DNA from: Dehalobacterium formicoaceticum
GTDB lineage: Bacteria > Bacillota > Dehalobacteriia > Dehalobacteriales > Dehalobacteriaceae
Assembly (NCBI RefSeq): GCF_002224645.1
Contig: NZ_CP022121.1
Span: forward strand, 806,001-870,000
Reading direction: 5' to 3'
DNA: 64,000 nucleotides
The notes below the pieces were generated by a model. It was given only the letters and a program-made list of their open reading frames with translations, searched no databases and had not been told where the DNA came from. A program made the position numbers and the translations under genes. Below are positions 7,288-17,372 of the stretch, one piece after another; within the stretch, counting starts at the first letter, position 1; each line of letters begins with the position of its first letter.

Positions 7288-9219
7288 TTGGACAGTCCAT
7301 ATTTTTGGCTGGGCTTAGTGCTTGGTTTAGCGCTGGGCTTAGGCGTATTAGTAATCTGGTGGCATCTGCAAAAAATGAAGGGTGGCGCCCCCAAAAATTC
7401 GGCAGCATCGATGGCAATAGATGATGGGTATCCTGATTATCTGTGCCGGATCTTTGCCGACATTGTGGAGGATGTGTCCTTAGGCGTAGCTATTGTAGAT
7501 CCTAAAGGAGAAATACTTTGGTCTAACAAGGGCTTGCACCAGTTATTGAAACGAGATGAAGTCAAAGGAAATCTAGCGGAGCTCTTACCGGGTCTCCCGA
7601 TAAATATCCATAACTTATTAAACAGTAAGAAGTCAATGCAGCTGTCTTTTAAAGGGACAGTTTTAAAGGTAGACAGCAAACAAATAGATCAGCCCCAGGG
7701 TTTCGTGCTCAAATTTGAGGATATTACTGAAAAACTAAGTCTTTGTCAGCATCGGCAGGAAGATAAACCTGTGCTTGTTCTAATGCAAGTTGATAATTTA
7801 GCGGAAACCCTTCAGGAAATAGAAGAAGAAGAAAGACTGGTTTTGCAAAGTACCGTCGATAAAATCTTGACGGAATGGGCTTTGAAATTGGAAGGATTTT
7901 TGAAAAAGTACGGGGAAGGACGTTACTTGGTCGTTATGAGCCAGGAATCATTAAGGGAATGCCAAAAAAACCGTTTTGATATTATGGATCGCATCCGGGA
8001 GATTAAATTGGGTAATACCATCCCTGTGACTCTGAGTATGGGGGTGGGGGTAGGTGAAGAACCGATCATTGATATATCCCGCTTGGCGAATCAGGGCTTG
8101 GAGTTGGCTTTGGGACGGGGCGGAGATCAAGCCGTGGTTAAATGGACAGATAAGGTTTTGTTTTACGGTGGGAAAAGCAACGTTACGGAAAAAAAGACGA
8201 AGGTTCGAGCCCGGGTGGTAGCAAACACCTTGCGCTTTTATATTCAACAAGCATCCAATGTCATCGTTATGGGTCATGAAAGTACGGATTTAGATAGTGC
8301 CGGAGCGTCTTTGGGTATCGCTAAGGTGGCTATGGATTTTGGTAAACCTGTGCAGCTTGTTCTGGATAACTCCACAGGTACATTAGACAAGTTATGGGTG
8401 ATGATAAAGGAAGATCCATTATATGGGGAGCGCTTGGTTACCGGTGAGGAAGCTTTGGCCCGGGCAAATTCAGAAACTCTTTTGGTGATTTGTGATACCA
8501 ATAAGCCTTCTCTCCTGGTAGAAGAGGGGCTTATTTCCCAAGTAGGAAGAATTGCTATAATCGATCACCATCGGCGGGGAGAAGAGTTTATCAGCGAAGC
8601 TCAATTAATCTATGTAGAGCCATATGCATCATCCACCAGTGAACTGGTCACGGAAATCATCCAATACTTAGGGGAAGAAGTCACTTTAGATCCCTTGGCA
8701 GCATCGGCAATGTTGGGAGGGATTATGGTAGACTCCAAATATTTCATTTTCCAAACAGGTGTCAGGACTTTTGAAGCAGCCGGCTTTTTACGCCGTATGG
8801 GTGCAGGGTCTAAAGTGGTACGAAAGCTCTTGCAAGATGATTTTGACGTGGTGGTAGAACGATCCCGGGTGGTGCAGAACGCGAAGATCGTGTTTGAAAA
8901 TATTGTGCTTGGTTTCCTGGAGCAGGAGGTGCCTCATAGTACGATTATCGCTGCGGAAGCGGCCGATTCACTATTAAGTATTGAAGATATGAAAGCATCT
9001 TTTGTGCTTTATAAGGTCCCGGAAGGAGTCAATATCAGCGCACGTTCCAATGGAGAAATCAATGTTCAGGTATTATTGGAAGGGTTAGGAGGCGGGGGTC
9101 ATTTGACCGGAGCAGGAGCCCAGTTAAAAGATACCGGCCTCCCGGAAGCAGAAGAAAAGCTGATGGTTTTATTAGAAGCCTATATGGAGGAAAATCAAGT
9201 TGAATCATCAGGACAATAA
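7288..9219 (+). CDS. gdpP: Cyclic-di-AMP phosphodiesterase (GdpP/YybT type)
   Basis: Degrades c-di-AMP to pApA at the membrane. TTG start at 7288 behind AAAGGAG. Order of parts: one clear N-terminal membrane segment (5-24), where GdpP often has two; a PAS-like domain (about 50-125); a degenerate GGDEF domain (about 155-285, GRGGDQAVV in place of GGDEF); a DHH domain (about 325-480) with VMGHESTDLDSAG and IIDHHRRG; and a DHHA1 domain near the end with GGGGHLTGAGAQ. The catalytic Asp/His set is intact. Neighbours yybS and rplI are the standard context. Confidence 0.94.
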   Translation: MDSPYFWLGLVLGLALGLGVLVIWWHLQKMKGGAPKNSAASMAIDDGYPDYLCRIFADIVEDVSLGVAIVDPKGEILWSNKGLHQLLKRDEVKGNLAELLPGLPINIHNLLNSKKSMQLSFKGTVLKVDSKQIDQPQGFVLKFEDITEKLSLCQHRQEDKPVLVLMQVDNLAETLQEIEEEERLVLQSTVDKILTEWALKLEGFLKKYGEGRYLVVMSQESLRECQKNRFDIMDRIREIKLGNTIPVTLSMGVGVGEEPIIDISRLANQGLELALGRGGDQAVVKWTDKVLFYGGKSNVTEKKTKVRARVVANTLRFYIQQASNVIVMGHESTDLDSAGASLGIAKVAMDFGKPVQLVLDNSTGTLDKLWVMIKEDPLYGERLVTGEEALARANSETLLVICDTNKPSLLVEEGLISQVGRIAIIDHHRRGEEFISEAQLIYVEPYASSTSELVTEIIQYLGEEVTLDPLAASAMLGGIMVDSKYFIFQTGVRTFEAAGFLRRMGAGSKVVRKLLQDDFDVVVERSRVVQNAKIVFENIVLGFLEQEVPHSTIIAAEAADSLLSIEDMKASFVLYKVPEGVNISARSNGEINVQVLLEGLGGGGHLTGAGAQLKDTGLPEAEEKLMVLLEAYMEENQVESSGQ

Positions 9220-9220
9220 A

Positions 9221-9239
9221 AACCTGCTTTAAGCAGGTT
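9221..9239 (+). terminator. Palindromic hairpin between gdpP and rplI
   Basis: AACCTGCTTTAAGCAGGTT is a perfect palindrome 2 bp after the gdpP stop. No T-run follows, so it may stabilise or attenuate the message rather than terminate it fully. Confidence 0.45.
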
Positions 9240-9263
9240 AATTGATAGAGGAGTGTGATCATT

Positions 9264-9710
9264 GTGAAAATCATTTTAACTCAAGATGTGAAATCTTTAG
9301 GTAAAAAAGGAGATATCGTACAGGTGGCGGAAGGCTACGGCCGAAATTTTCTTTTGCCCAAAGGATTAGGTCTGGAAGCGTCCAACACCAACCTTGCTAA
9401 TCTGGCTCATGAAAATGCTCGTACCGTGGCAAAAAAGCAAAAGGAACTGGAGGAAGCACAAAATATTGCCAAAAAATTACAGGGTGCTGTAGTTAATATT
9501 ACTGCCAAAGCAGGTGAAGGCGGTAGATTATTCGGTGCTGTAACCAATAAGGAAATTTCCGAACAGGTACAGGCACAACATAAAGTGGCCATTGATCGGC
9601 GCAAGATGGAAATCAAAGAGCCCATTAAAAGTGCCGGTTCCTACGAGGCTGTGATTAAGCTCCATCCTGAGGTGCAGGTTGTGATCAAAATCAATGTCAT
9701 GGCCCAATAA
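9264..9710 (+). CDS. rplI: 50S ribosomal protein L9
   Basis: The start is set at GTG 9264 (MKIILTQDVKSLGKKGDIVQ), 10 nt after AGAGGAG; a GTG at 9255 would add three residues not seen in L9. 148 residues with the N-terminal rRNA-binding domain, the long connecting helix (about 45-75) and the C-terminal domain. Confidence 0.96.
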   Translation: MKIILTQDVKSLGKKGDIVQVAEGYGRNFLLPKGLGLEASNTNLANLAHENARTVAKKQKELEEAQNIAKKLQGAVVNITAKAGEGGRLFGAVTNKEISEQVQAQHKVAIDRRKMEIKEPIKSAGSYEAVIKLHPEVQVVIKINVMAQ

Positions 9711-9760
9711 TCCCAAATTTTTTGTTGACATACTTGGAGAAAGACGGGAAGGGGTATTAA

Positions 9761-11677
9761 ATGGGATTCTTAGATAAGTTCATCAGTCAGAAGCAACAAA
9801 TAGATGGAGAGTTACAAAGAGAAGACCTGGAACATCAGGTGGCTGCTTTATACGCGCTGGTCAGTGATCTTTTTGGATCGGATCGCATGGTGATTCAGGC
9901 CACCAAATTAGAGGCGATCCCTTTAATGAACTCCAAGGATTTAGAAGAAAGAGTGCTGGGACTGCAAAAAATAGTTTTTAAGGATCCGACTCTGGATGTT
10001 GTCCCTCAGAGAGAGGAAATCCCTGACCTGATTGAAGAAATCGAATCAGAATTGGCCGACTATGTTGCGCGCCGTTCCGTAGAGGAAAGATTGGAAAAAA
10101 TGATTTCTGATCGTATGCAGGAACGCCATGAGGAATATTTAAAAGAAATTAAAATGCAGATTGTAAAAGAGAATAGCAATGTAGAAAATGCCCAGTCATT
10201 AAAAAAGTTAGCGATTTTGGAAAAAATGGAGCATGTTAAGCTAGCCCGCTCAGCCATGGAGGTTTTACGGCCCAAGGAGCTGGGGGAGATTGTGGGACAG
10301 GAAAAAGCCCTGAAGGCTTTGATGGCCAAAGTTGCCTGCCCTTTTCCTCAGCATGTGATTTTATATGGGCCCCCAGGGGTTGGTAAAACAACTGCGGCCC
10401 GCCTGGCTTTGGAAGCGGCGCAAAAGCTGAAAACTACTTCCTTTGCTCCTGAGGCCAAGTTTGTAGAAGTGGATGGAAATACCCTGCGCTGGGATCCCCG
10501 GGACGTTACCAATCCCCTGTTGGGTTCGGTACATGACCCTATTTATCAGGGGGCAAAAAGAGACCTGGCCGAAACAGGCATACCTGAACCGAAGCTTGGT
10601 TTAGTTTCTGAAGCCCACGGCGGCGTACTTTTTATTGACGAAATTGGGGAAATGGATCCCATGTTGTTGAATAAGCTGCTTAAGGTGTTGGAGGATAAAA
10701 GGGTGCATTTTGAGTCCTCTTATTATGATCCCCATGATGAAAGTGTGCCCCAATATATAAAACAGCTTTTTGATCAGGGGGCACCGGCAGATTTCGTCCT
10801 GATCGGTGCCACCACGAGAAGTCCGGGGGATTTGAATCCCGCCCTGCGTTCCCGGTGCGGTGAAGTGTTCTTTATGCCTCTGACACCTCAGGATATCAGA
10901 GAAATTGTGGTGAATGCGGCTCATAAACTGGAAATTGAATATGATCCCCTGGTAGCGGATATTATCGCCGAATATACCATTGAAGGCCGAAAGGCCAATA
11001 ATATCTTAGCCGATGCATATGGGCTCGCCCTTTATCGTCAGGAATTATCCGGACAAGGAGAAGCAACTGTCTATATTACCAAAGAAGATGTCTATGAGGT
11101 CGTGCAGACCAGCCGATTGGTCCCATATGTGACGGAGAAAGCAACTCCTCAAGGAGAGGTGGGCAGGGTATTTGGTTTGGGCGTTGCCGGATTCGTCGGT
11201 TCTGTCCTTGAAATAGAAGCAGTCGCATATCCGGCGTCTCAAAAAGGAAAAGGACAGATCCGCTTTAATGAAACAGCAGGCAGCATGGCCAAAGATTCTG
11301 TTTTTAATGCCTCCTCTGTTTTTCGTAAGATCACTGGTCAGAATCTTAATGATTTTGATATCCACGTCAACGTGATCGGGGGAGGTAATATTGATGGCCC
11401 TTCTGCTGGGGTAGCTATTTTTACATCTATTTACAGCGGGGTGCATCAAAAAGCTGTGCGTCAGGATGTAGCCGTCACCGGGGAATTATCCATTCAGGGT
11501 AAGGTGAAGCCGGTAGGAGGTATTATTGAAAAAATTTATGGCGCCAAGCAGGCCGGTATGGCCTTGGTTGTGATTCCTAAAGATAATGAAAAAGACATTC
11601 CCAGCGGGTTAAAAGGGATTGAGGTTGTTACAGCTGCAACTGTGGAGGAAGCCTTGAAATATTTGTGGAGGGATTAA
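9761..11677 (+). CDS. Lon-family ATP-dependent protease, sporulation LonB/LonC type
   Basis: An AAA+ protease for damaged or regulatory proteins. 638 residues: an N-terminal region of about 180 rich in Glu/Lys (coiled coil likely) instead of the LonA substrate domain, Walker A GPPGVGKTTAAR near 203, Walker B VLFIDEIGEM near 288, and a C-terminal S16 protease domain with the serine in NIDGPSAGVAIF near 548 and the lysine in GGIIEKIYGAKQAG near 591. Length, N-terminal region and position between rplI and dnaB point to the LonB/LonC forms restricted to endospore formers. The dnaB start is 4 bp downstream. Confidence 0.88.
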   Translation: MGFLDKFISQKQQIDGELQREDLEHQVAALYALVSDLFGSDRMVIQATKLEAIPLMNSKDLEERVLGLQKIVFKDPTLDVVPQREEIPDLIEEIESELADYVARRSVEERLEKMISDRMQERHEEYLKEIKMQIVKENSNVENAQSLKKLAILEKMEHVKLARSAMEVLRPKELGEIVGQEKALKALMAKVACPFPQHVILYGPPGVGKTTAARLALEAAQKLKTTSFAPEAKFVEVDGNTLRWDPRDVTNPLLGSVHDPIYQGAKRDLAETGIPEPKLGLVSEAHGGVLFIDEIGEMDPMLLNKLLKVLEDKRVHFESSYYDPHDESVPQYIKQLFDQGAPADFVLIGATTRSPGDLNPALRSRCGEVFFMPLTPQDIREIVVNAAHKLEIEYDPLVADIIAEYTIEGRKANNILADAYGLALYRQELSGQGEATVYITKEDVYEVVQTSRLVPYVTEKATPQGEVGRVFGLGVAGFVGSVLEIEAVAYPASQKGKGQIRFNETAGSMAKDSVFNASSVFRKITGQNLNDFDIHVNVIGGGNIDGPSAGVAIFTSIYSGVHQKAVRQDVAVTGELSIQGKVKPVGGIIEKIYGAKQAGMALVVIPKDNEKDIPSGLKGIEVVTAATVEEALKYLWRD

Positions 11678-11680
11678 ATC

Positions 11681-13009
11681 GTGAGTATGCCTTTAGAGCG
11701 GATTCCCCCGCAAAATGTAGATGCGGAACAAGCTTTGCTGGGCGCCTTAATGTTGGATGGAGATGCCATCTTTCATGTGGTAGAGCATGTCCGTACCAGT
11801 GACTTTTATAAGGATGCCCATCGCATTATTTTTGATTGCTTTTTAACTTTAAATGAACGCAATGAACCGGTAGATCTGGTCACTTTAGTGGAAGAATTGC
11901 GCAGGCGGGGTGACTTGGAAAAGGTCGGGGGGCTGTCTTATGTAGCCGCTCTGGCCAATGCTGTGCCGACGGCGGCCAATGCAACCTACTATGCAAAAAT
12001 TGTTGCGGAAAAGGCTTTGCTTCGTTCCCTGATCAGCGTTTCTACGAAAATTGCCCAGCATGGATACGAGCAAGATTTGGAAGCGGCGGAACTTATTGAT
12101 GAAGCCGAAAAAATGATTTTTTCCGTGACTCAGAGAAAAACCAGGGACGGCTTTGTGGCGATGCGGGATGTGGTGGTAGAGGCATTTGAACAGATTGGCC
12201 GTACCAAAGCCCAAGACGGGGTGACGGGGCTGCCCACTTTCCGCAATTTAGACTATTATCTTTCCGGATTGCAGAAGAGCGATTTAGTGATCGTGGCAGC
12301 ACGGCCGGCGATGGGGAAAACTTCTTTCTGCTTGAATATTGCTCAGAATCTGGGGGTTAAACACGATAAGACCGTAGCCATCTTTAGCCTAGAAATGTCC
12401 AAAGGGCAATTAGCCCAAAGAATGCTTTGCGGCGAGGCTCGGGTAGATCAATCCAAGGTCAGAACGGGTTATGTGAATGAAGAAGAATGGGGGCGCCTTT
12501 CTGTGGCTTTGGCACCTTTGGCAGAGGCAAAAATTTATTTGGATGATACCCCCGGGATAACCGTCATGGAAATGCGGGCCAAAGCCAGAAGGCTAAAGGC
12601 GGAAAAGGGATTGGATCTCATCGTCATTGACTATATCCAGTTGATGCAAGGTAATCGTCGTTCAGAAAATCGCCAACAGGAAATTTCGGAAATATCCCGT
12701 TCTTTAAAAGCTCTGGCCAGGGAACTGGATGTGCCGGTGATGGCTCTGTCACAATTGTCTCGTGCCGTTGAGCAGAGCGCAGATAAAAGACCGAACTTAA
12801 GTCACCTGAGGGAATCCGGAGCCTTGGAGCAGGATGCTGATATCGTGATTTTTATCCATCGTCCCGAATATTATGATCCGGATACGGAGCAGAGGGGGAT
12901 TGCGGAAATTATTGTGGCCAAGCATAGAAACGGGCCTGTGGGTACGGCAGAGCTGGCCTTTATCAAGGAATATACAAAATTTATGGATTTGGCAAAAGAA
13001 CCGGTTTGA
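11681..13009 (+). CDS. dnaB: Replicative DNA helicase (DnaB family)
   Basis: Hexameric 5'-3' helicase of the replication fork. GTG start at 11681 behind GGAGGG. The N-terminal domain begins RIPPQNVDAEQALLGALMLD; the RecA-like domain has Walker A ARPAMGKTSF near 207, Walker B DLIVIDYIQLM and the motif SHLRESGALEQDAD. 442 residues is normal. Called DnaC in Bacillus. Last gene of the plus-strand block; uppP follows convergently after 5 bp. Confidence 0.97.
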   Translation: MSMPLERIPPQNVDAEQALLGALMLDGDAIFHVVEHVRTSDFYKDAHRIIFDCFLTLNERNEPVDLVTLVEELRRRGDLEKVGGLSYVAALANAVPTAANATYYAKIVAEKALLRSLISVSTKIAQHGYEQDLEAAELIDEAEKMIFSVTQRKTRDGFVAMRDVVVEAFEQIGRTKAQDGVTGLPTFRNLDYYLSGLQKSDLVIVAARPAMGKTSFCLNIAQNLGVKHDKTVAIFSLEMSKGQLAQRMLCGEARVDQSKVRTGYVNEEEWGRLSVALAPLAEAKIYLDDTPGITVMEMRAKARRLKAEKGLDLIVIDYIQLMQGNRRSENRQQEISEISRSLKALARELDVPVMALSQLSRAVEQSADKRPNLSHLRESGALEQDADIVIFIHRPEYYDPDTEQRGIAEIIVAKHRNGPVGTAELAFIKEYTKFMDLAKEPV

Positions 13010-13014
13010 GGAAA

Positions 13015-13839
13015 CTATCCGCGCAATATGAAGTAGCCAATCACCACCAGCCCCAATATGATTCGATACCAACCGAAGGCTTTAAAGTCGTTGTTTTTAA
13101 TATAGCCCAGCAAGAAGCGAATCGCCAGGATAGAAACGAAAAAGGCCACGATCATACCAGTGATCAGAATGGCGATTTCCATTCCCGTAAAGCTAAAACC
13201 GAACTTTACCAGCTTTAAGGCACTGGCGCCGAACATAACGGGAATTGACAGGAAGAAAGAATATTCGGCAGCAATAAACCGGGAGGAACCCAATATGATC
13301 CCGCCTAAAATGGTGGCGCCTGAGCGGGAGGTGCCAGGAATCAGGGATAATACCTGGAACATCCCGATTAAGAAGGCGGTTTTATAGGATAAATCTGTGA
13401 AACTATTGACCTTGGGCAGGCGGCCCTGATTGCGATTTTCAATTACAATAAACAGGATCCCATAAAGAATCAACATCATGGCTACAGTTTGGTAGTTATA
13501 CAAATGATCGTTTAACCAATCATCAGCTAAAAAGCCGATAACGGCGGCGGGAATTACGCCAACAATCACCTTATACCAAATGGCCATGGTGTCCTTTTTT
13601 TCCTGTCGGGATTTCCGGGGTGAAAAAGGATTCAGTTTATGAAAAAAGAGAAGGACTACCGCCATAATCGCGCCTAGCTGAATGACCACAAAGAACATTT
13701 CTTTAAATGCCGCTGAGGCGTTTAATTGAATAAATTCCTCGACCAAAATCATATGTCCTGTGCTGCTGATGGGAAGCCATTCTGTTATGCCTTCCACCAC
13801 TCCTAAAAATACGGCTTTCAGTAATTCCAAAAAAAGCAT
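13015..13839 (-). CDS. uppP: Undecaprenyl-diphosphatase (bacitracin resistance protein)
   Basis: Recycles undecaprenyl pyrophosphate to the monophosphate carrier for cell-wall synthesis. 274 residues, about eight membrane segments. The two family motifs are present: [18 protein letters not shown] near residue 17 and [13 protein letters not shown] near 165. Converges on dnaB with no obvious terminator between them. Confidence 0.96.
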   Translation of the reverse strand: MLFLELLKAVFLGVVEGITEWLPISSTGHMILVEEFIQLNASAAFKEMFFVVIQLGAIMAVVLLFFHKLNPFSPRKSRQEKKDTMAIWYKVIVGVIPAAVIGFLADDWLNDHLYNYQTVAMMLILYGILFIVIENRNQGRLPKVNSFTDLSYKTAFLIGMFQVLSLIPGTSRSGATILGGIILGSSRFIAAEYSFFLSIPVMFGASALKLVKFGFSFTGMEIAILITGMIVAFFVSILAIRFLLGYIKNNDFKAFGWYRIILGLVVIGYFILRG

Positions 13840-13947
13840 GATCTTGTATCAACTCCCCCATCAATATATTTAAAAATATGATCTTTAGAACTACTAATGC
13901 TTAAATACTTAATCAACCTGACTGTGGTAAAAAAAGGCGGAGAAAAT

Positions 13948-14040
13948 ATGAAGCAGGTAAAATTCAACTTATTGTATCACTACCAATGGGGGGACGCAAT
14001 GGTTTTGACAAATAAGGAGTTTTCACCAAAGAGGATATGA
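13948..14040 (+). CDS. Possible 30-residue small protein
   Basis: A short frame from ATG 13948, behind AAGGCGGAG, to TGA 14038-14040, followed 40 bp later by a strong terminator. It would encode MKQVKFNLLYHYQWGD and a short tail; no family is recognised. It is the only candidate product in the 350-bp gap between uppP and the next gene, and explains why a plus-strand terminator is there. A small RNA is the alternative. Confidence 0.3.
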   Translation: MKQVKFNLLYHYQWGDAMVLTNKEFSPKRI

Positions 14041-14080
14041 AAGCGGTTTTGACATAAAGCTGAATATTTGTTGAAATCAA

Positions 14081-14120
14081 TGCAAAAGAGTTACCTTGGT
14101 AACTCTTTTGCATTTCTTTT
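14081..14120 (+). terminator. Strong intrinsic terminator
   Basis: TGCAAAAGAGTTACC, loop TT, GGTAACTCTTTTGCA, then TTTCTTTTT: a 15-bp perfect stem. No annotated plus-strand gene ends here except the small candidate at 13948. Confidence 0.8.
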
Positions 14121-14216
14121 TAAAGTATAATGTAAAAGCTGATAAAATTTAGTATGATATAGAGAAGACAAAGGCAAGAAGCAAAATCAATGATAATTGC
14201 TTCCAGGGAGGGAAAT

Positions 14217-15443
14217 ATGGGGAATATTTTAAAGTTTATCCGATCTAAGGGACCAATGGTGCTGATTCCGGTCCTAATTATTCTGCTGTTGGTGGGGATT
14301 TTTGTTTATAACGCCGGTCAAAGAAGCGGTTCATCCCTGATCACAACAGGGGAAGGAACCTTTATTGAAGCTTCCGGCGTTGCAGAAAACACCGGGGTGG
14401 CGCTTAGCTCTGAAGTGGCAGGTACCTTAATAAAAAGTGAGGTCAAAGAAGGGGATCCGGTAAAGGCCGGACAAATTATTGCCGTCATCAGTAATACTAC
14501 CCTGGAGAACCGTTATGAACAGGCTAAGCTCAGCTTGGAAGCAGCCGGGGAAAATGTCAATTTACTGGAGAACAGCATCGAGAATTCCTCTGTCCAAAAT
14601 GGGGATATGATTCAACAATCTAAAAATGCTTATTTGGCTGCAGAAGCAGAATACCAAAAAGTTATGGATGGTGCCGGCTCCGAAGAAATCAAACAGGCGC
14701 AGGAGGCGGTAAACCAGACAGTTATCAGTTTGGAAACCAGCAAAAAAAATCTTAACAGATTTCAGGAATTATTAGCCGAAGAAGCAATTTCCCAAAACCA
14801 GTTTGATGAGGCGGAAAGCAATTATAATATTGCTCAGACCCAGCATAATGCAGCCCAAGCTAAATTAGACTTATTAAAGTCCTATCCAACTGCGGCCAGT
14901 GCCCAAGCGGCAGAGAACAGAATGCTCCAGGCTAAAGCAGGTTATCAACTGGCTAGGTCCAACAGCAATACCCAGATTCAACAATTGAAAGATCAATTAG
15001 AAGTTGGAAAAGTACAGCTGGAACAAGCCCAAACAGCAATGGACCAGGCGGAAAAAGAAATGGATAAAACGATACTCAAATCGCCCATAGATGGGATTGT
15101 CAGCCGCTTCCCCTTTAGCCAGGGTGAATTGATTGCTGTGGGCAAACCCATTGCTGAGCTTAATGATCCCCGGCGCGGGGAAATAAAAGTATATGTTTCG
15201 GAAGCAAATATTGGTCATGTTGCCGTTGGTCAGGAGGTCAAACTCTTTGTCGATTCCCATGAAAATCAAGGGATAGAAGGAAGAGTGTTAAGTATCAATC
15301 ATGAAGCGGAATTTACGCCGAAAAATATTCAAACCAAGGAAGAAAGAGTGAATACGGTTTTTGCCGTCAAAATTGAGATTTTGGATGCCACCGGCATTAT
15401 TAAGCCGGGCATGCCGGTAGATGTAAAAATTAAGATTGATTAG
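14217..15443 (+). CDS. HlyD-family membrane fusion/adaptor protein (YbhG-like)
   Basis: The start is ATG 14217 behind GGGAGGGAAAT. One N-terminal membrane anchor (about 12-29), a split biotinyl-lipoyl domain (SGVAENTGVALSSEVAGTLI ... KSPIDGIVSRFPFSQGELIA), and between them a long coiled coil rich in Ala, Gln and Glu (about 90-290). It is followed within 21 bp by two ABC ATPases and a permease, the arrangement of YbhGFSR-type exporters. In a Gram-positive cell it would link the permease to the outer face of the membrane or cell wall. Confidence 0.88.
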   Translation: MGNILKFIRSKGPMVLIPVLIILLLVGIFVYNAGQRSGSSLITTGEGTFIEASGVAENTGVALSSEVAGTLIKSEVKEGDPVKAGQIIAVISNTTLENRYEQAKLSLEAAGENVNLLENSIENSSVQNGDMIQQSKNAYLAAEAEYQKVMDGAGSEEIKQAQEAVNQTVISLETSKKNLNRFQELLAEEAISQNQFDEAESNYNIAQTQHNAAQAKLDLLKSYPTAASAQAAENRMLQAKAGYQLARSNSNTQIQQLKDQLEVGKVQLEQAQTAMDQAEKEMDKTILKSPIDGIVSRFPFSQGELIAVGKPIAELNDPRRGEIKVYVSEANIGHVAVGQEVKLFVDSHENQGIEGRVLSINHEAEFTPKNIQTKEERVNTVFAVKIEILDATGIIKPGMPVDVKIKID

Positions 15444-15464
15444 AGGACAAAAGGAGAACCTGAA

Positions 15465-16406
15465 ATGGAATTTGACATCCAAACCTTTTCTCTGGGCAAA
15501 AGCTTTGGCGAAATCGTGGCGGTGCATGATTTAAACCTTGCCGTAGAGCGGGGAACTATTTTTGGTTTAGTAGGGCCGGATGGAGCCGGGAAGACCACCA
15601 CCATGCGCATGCTTTGCTCTCTGATCAGCCCGGACAGGGGAAAGGGATCGATCAGAAATTTAGATATTGTCAAAGACAGCGAAGAAATCAAGAAATACAT
15701 CGGCTATATGCCCCAGAAGTTCAGTCTCTATGGGGATCTTACGGTGATGGAAAACCTGGTCTTCTATGCCGAAATATATGAGGTGCCCCGCAAGGTCATG
15801 AAAGAAAAAATTGATTATTTGCTGGTTTTCAGTAACCTTAAGGAACACACCAAAAAACTGGCGGATCAACTTTCGGGAGGCATGAAGCAGAAACTGGCAT
15901 TGTCCTGCAATCTGATTCATACACCGGAATACTTATTCCTTGACGAGCCGACCATTGGGGTTGACCCGGTGGCAAGGAGAGAATTATGGAAGATTCTTTT
16001 TGATCTGCGGGCACAGGGTGTGACGATCTTTGTCAGTACCCCTTATATGGATGAAGCAGAAAGATGTGATGTCATCGGCCTGATGAATCAGGGTAAGATT
16101 ATTAATCAGAATCCACCGGCCAATATGATCAACGGTTTTCAAAAAACCATCCTCAGTGTGTTTGCGGATGACCCTCATCAGGGAAAAGCTTTTGCTCCCA
16201 CATTACCTTATGTGGAAGATGCTTATTTGATGGGAGAGGAAATCCATGTGGTGCTGGAGGATGATCGCAACGATCAGAATAAAATCTTTGATGATTTTGT
16301 CAAGCAGGGTATCAAGGTAAAAGAGATAAAAAAAATTAAGCCCGCGTTGGAAGATATTTTTGTTAATTTGGTACGCCATGAACAAGAGAATCAAGATCAA
16401 AAATGA
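15465..16406 (+). CDS. ABC transporter ATP-binding protein (YbhF N-half-like)
   Basis: ATG 15465 behind AAGGAGAA. Walker A is GPDGAGKTT, with Asp where most ABC proteins have Asn; this variant is typical of the N-terminal ATPase of YbhF. The Q-loop YMPQKFSLYGDLTV, signature LSGGMKQKLAL and Walker B YLFLDEPTIGVD are intact. 313 residues. Probably pairs with the second ATPase 10 bp downstream. Confidence 0.92.
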   Translation: MEFDIQTFSLGKSFGEIVAVHDLNLAVERGTIFGLVGPDGAGKTTTMRMLCSLISPDRGKGSIRNLDIVKDSEEIKKYIGYMPQKFSLYGDLTVMENLVFYAEIYEVPRKVMKEKIDYLLVFSNLKEHTKKLADQLSGGMKQKLALSCNLIHTPEYLFLDEPTIGVDPVARRELWKILFDLRAQGVTIFVSTPYMDEAERCDVIGLMNQGKIINQNPPANMINGFQKTILSVFADDPHQGKAFAPTLPYVEDAYLMGEEIHVVLEDDRNDQNKIFDDFVKQGIKVKEIKKIKPALEDIFVNLVRHEQENQDQK

Positions 16407-16415
16407 GGATAAAAA

Positions 16416-17360
16416 ATGGGAAATGCGGAAAATGCAATTGAAATCAGGAATTTGACGAAAAAATTCGGTGAACATCTGGTCGTCGATAATATTAGCTTTG
16501 ATGTTAAAAAAGGCGAGGTCTTTGGTTTTTTAGGCCCTAACGGGTCCGGAAAAACAACGGTGATCCGGATGCTCATGGGTTTAATCAGTCCTACCTTGGG
16601 CACTGGAAGGGTATTGGGCTGGGATATTGCTCTTGATCAGGAAAAACTAAGAAGTGCCATCGGCTACATGTCGCAAAAATTCAGCCTTTATGAAGACTTA
16701 ACCGTGGAAGAAAATCTTAATTTTTATGGCGGCGCTTATGGTATTTACGGTAAGAAATTAGCCGAGGAGAAAAAAAGAATCCTGACCATGGCAGATTTAG
16801 TGGGCAGGGAAAAAATGATCACCGGAAATTTATCCGGCGGCTGGAAGCAAAGACTGGCTTTGGGCTGTGCCATCATTCACCGGCCCAGGCTCCTCCTCTT
16901 GGATGAACCTACGGGAGGTGTGGATCCCATCGCCCGCAGACAATTCTGGGATGTCATTTACAACCTATCCCGGGAGGGTGTGACTATTTTAGTAACTACC
17001 CACTATATGGATGAGGCGGAACATTGCAATACCATCGGCATCTTGTATTACGGCAATATGTTATCCCTGGATACACCTAATAAGATGAAGGAGGAAATTA
17101 TTCAGGGAGATATCATTGAAATTTTGACCGATGACACGCTGAAGTCTATTGACGCTTTAAAATTACACGAACAGGTTAAAGATGCAGCGGTCTATGGAGC
17201 GGGGATCCATGCTTTGCTCGAACCAGGTTTCTCTTTAGATCAACTACATGATTATTTGAAGGAGCATGATATTGAAGTTTACAACATGGAAAAGGTGCTG
17301 CCTTCCTTGGAAGATGTTTTTGTTTTCCTTGTTGAAAATGAAAAAAGAGCGAATCGGTAA
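16416..17360 (+). CDS. ABC transporter ATP-binding protein (YbhF C-half-like)
   Basis: Walker A GPNGSGKTT, signature LSGGWKQRLALGC, Walker B LLLLDEPTGGVDP and a His switch TTHYMDEAEHC. 314 residues with a C-terminal extension like that of its partner. In enterobacteria these two ATPases are fused in YbhF; here they are separate genes. A run of 9-bp repeats fills the 75-bp gap before the permease. Confidence 0.92.
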   Translation: MGNAENAIEIRNLTKKFGEHLVVDNISFDVKKGEVFGFLGPNGSGKTTVIRMLMGLISPTLGTGRVLGWDIALDQEKLRSAIGYMSQKFSLYEDLTVEENLNFYGGAYGIYGKKLAEEKKRILTMADLVGREKMITGNLSGGWKQRLALGCAIIHRPRLLLLDEPTGGVDPIARRQFWDVIYNLSREGVTILVTTHYMDEAEHCNTIGILYYGNMLSLDTPNKMKEEIIQGDIIEILTDDTLKSIDALKLHEQVKDAAVYGAGIHALLEPGFSLDQLHDYLKEHDIEVYNMEKVLPSLEDVFVFLVENEKRANR

Positions 17361-17372
17361 GGTAAAAGTGAA

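Noticed and set aside
9724-9729. TTGACA before the Lon gene as a promoter
   Set aside because: No -10 element at a suitable distance before the start codon.
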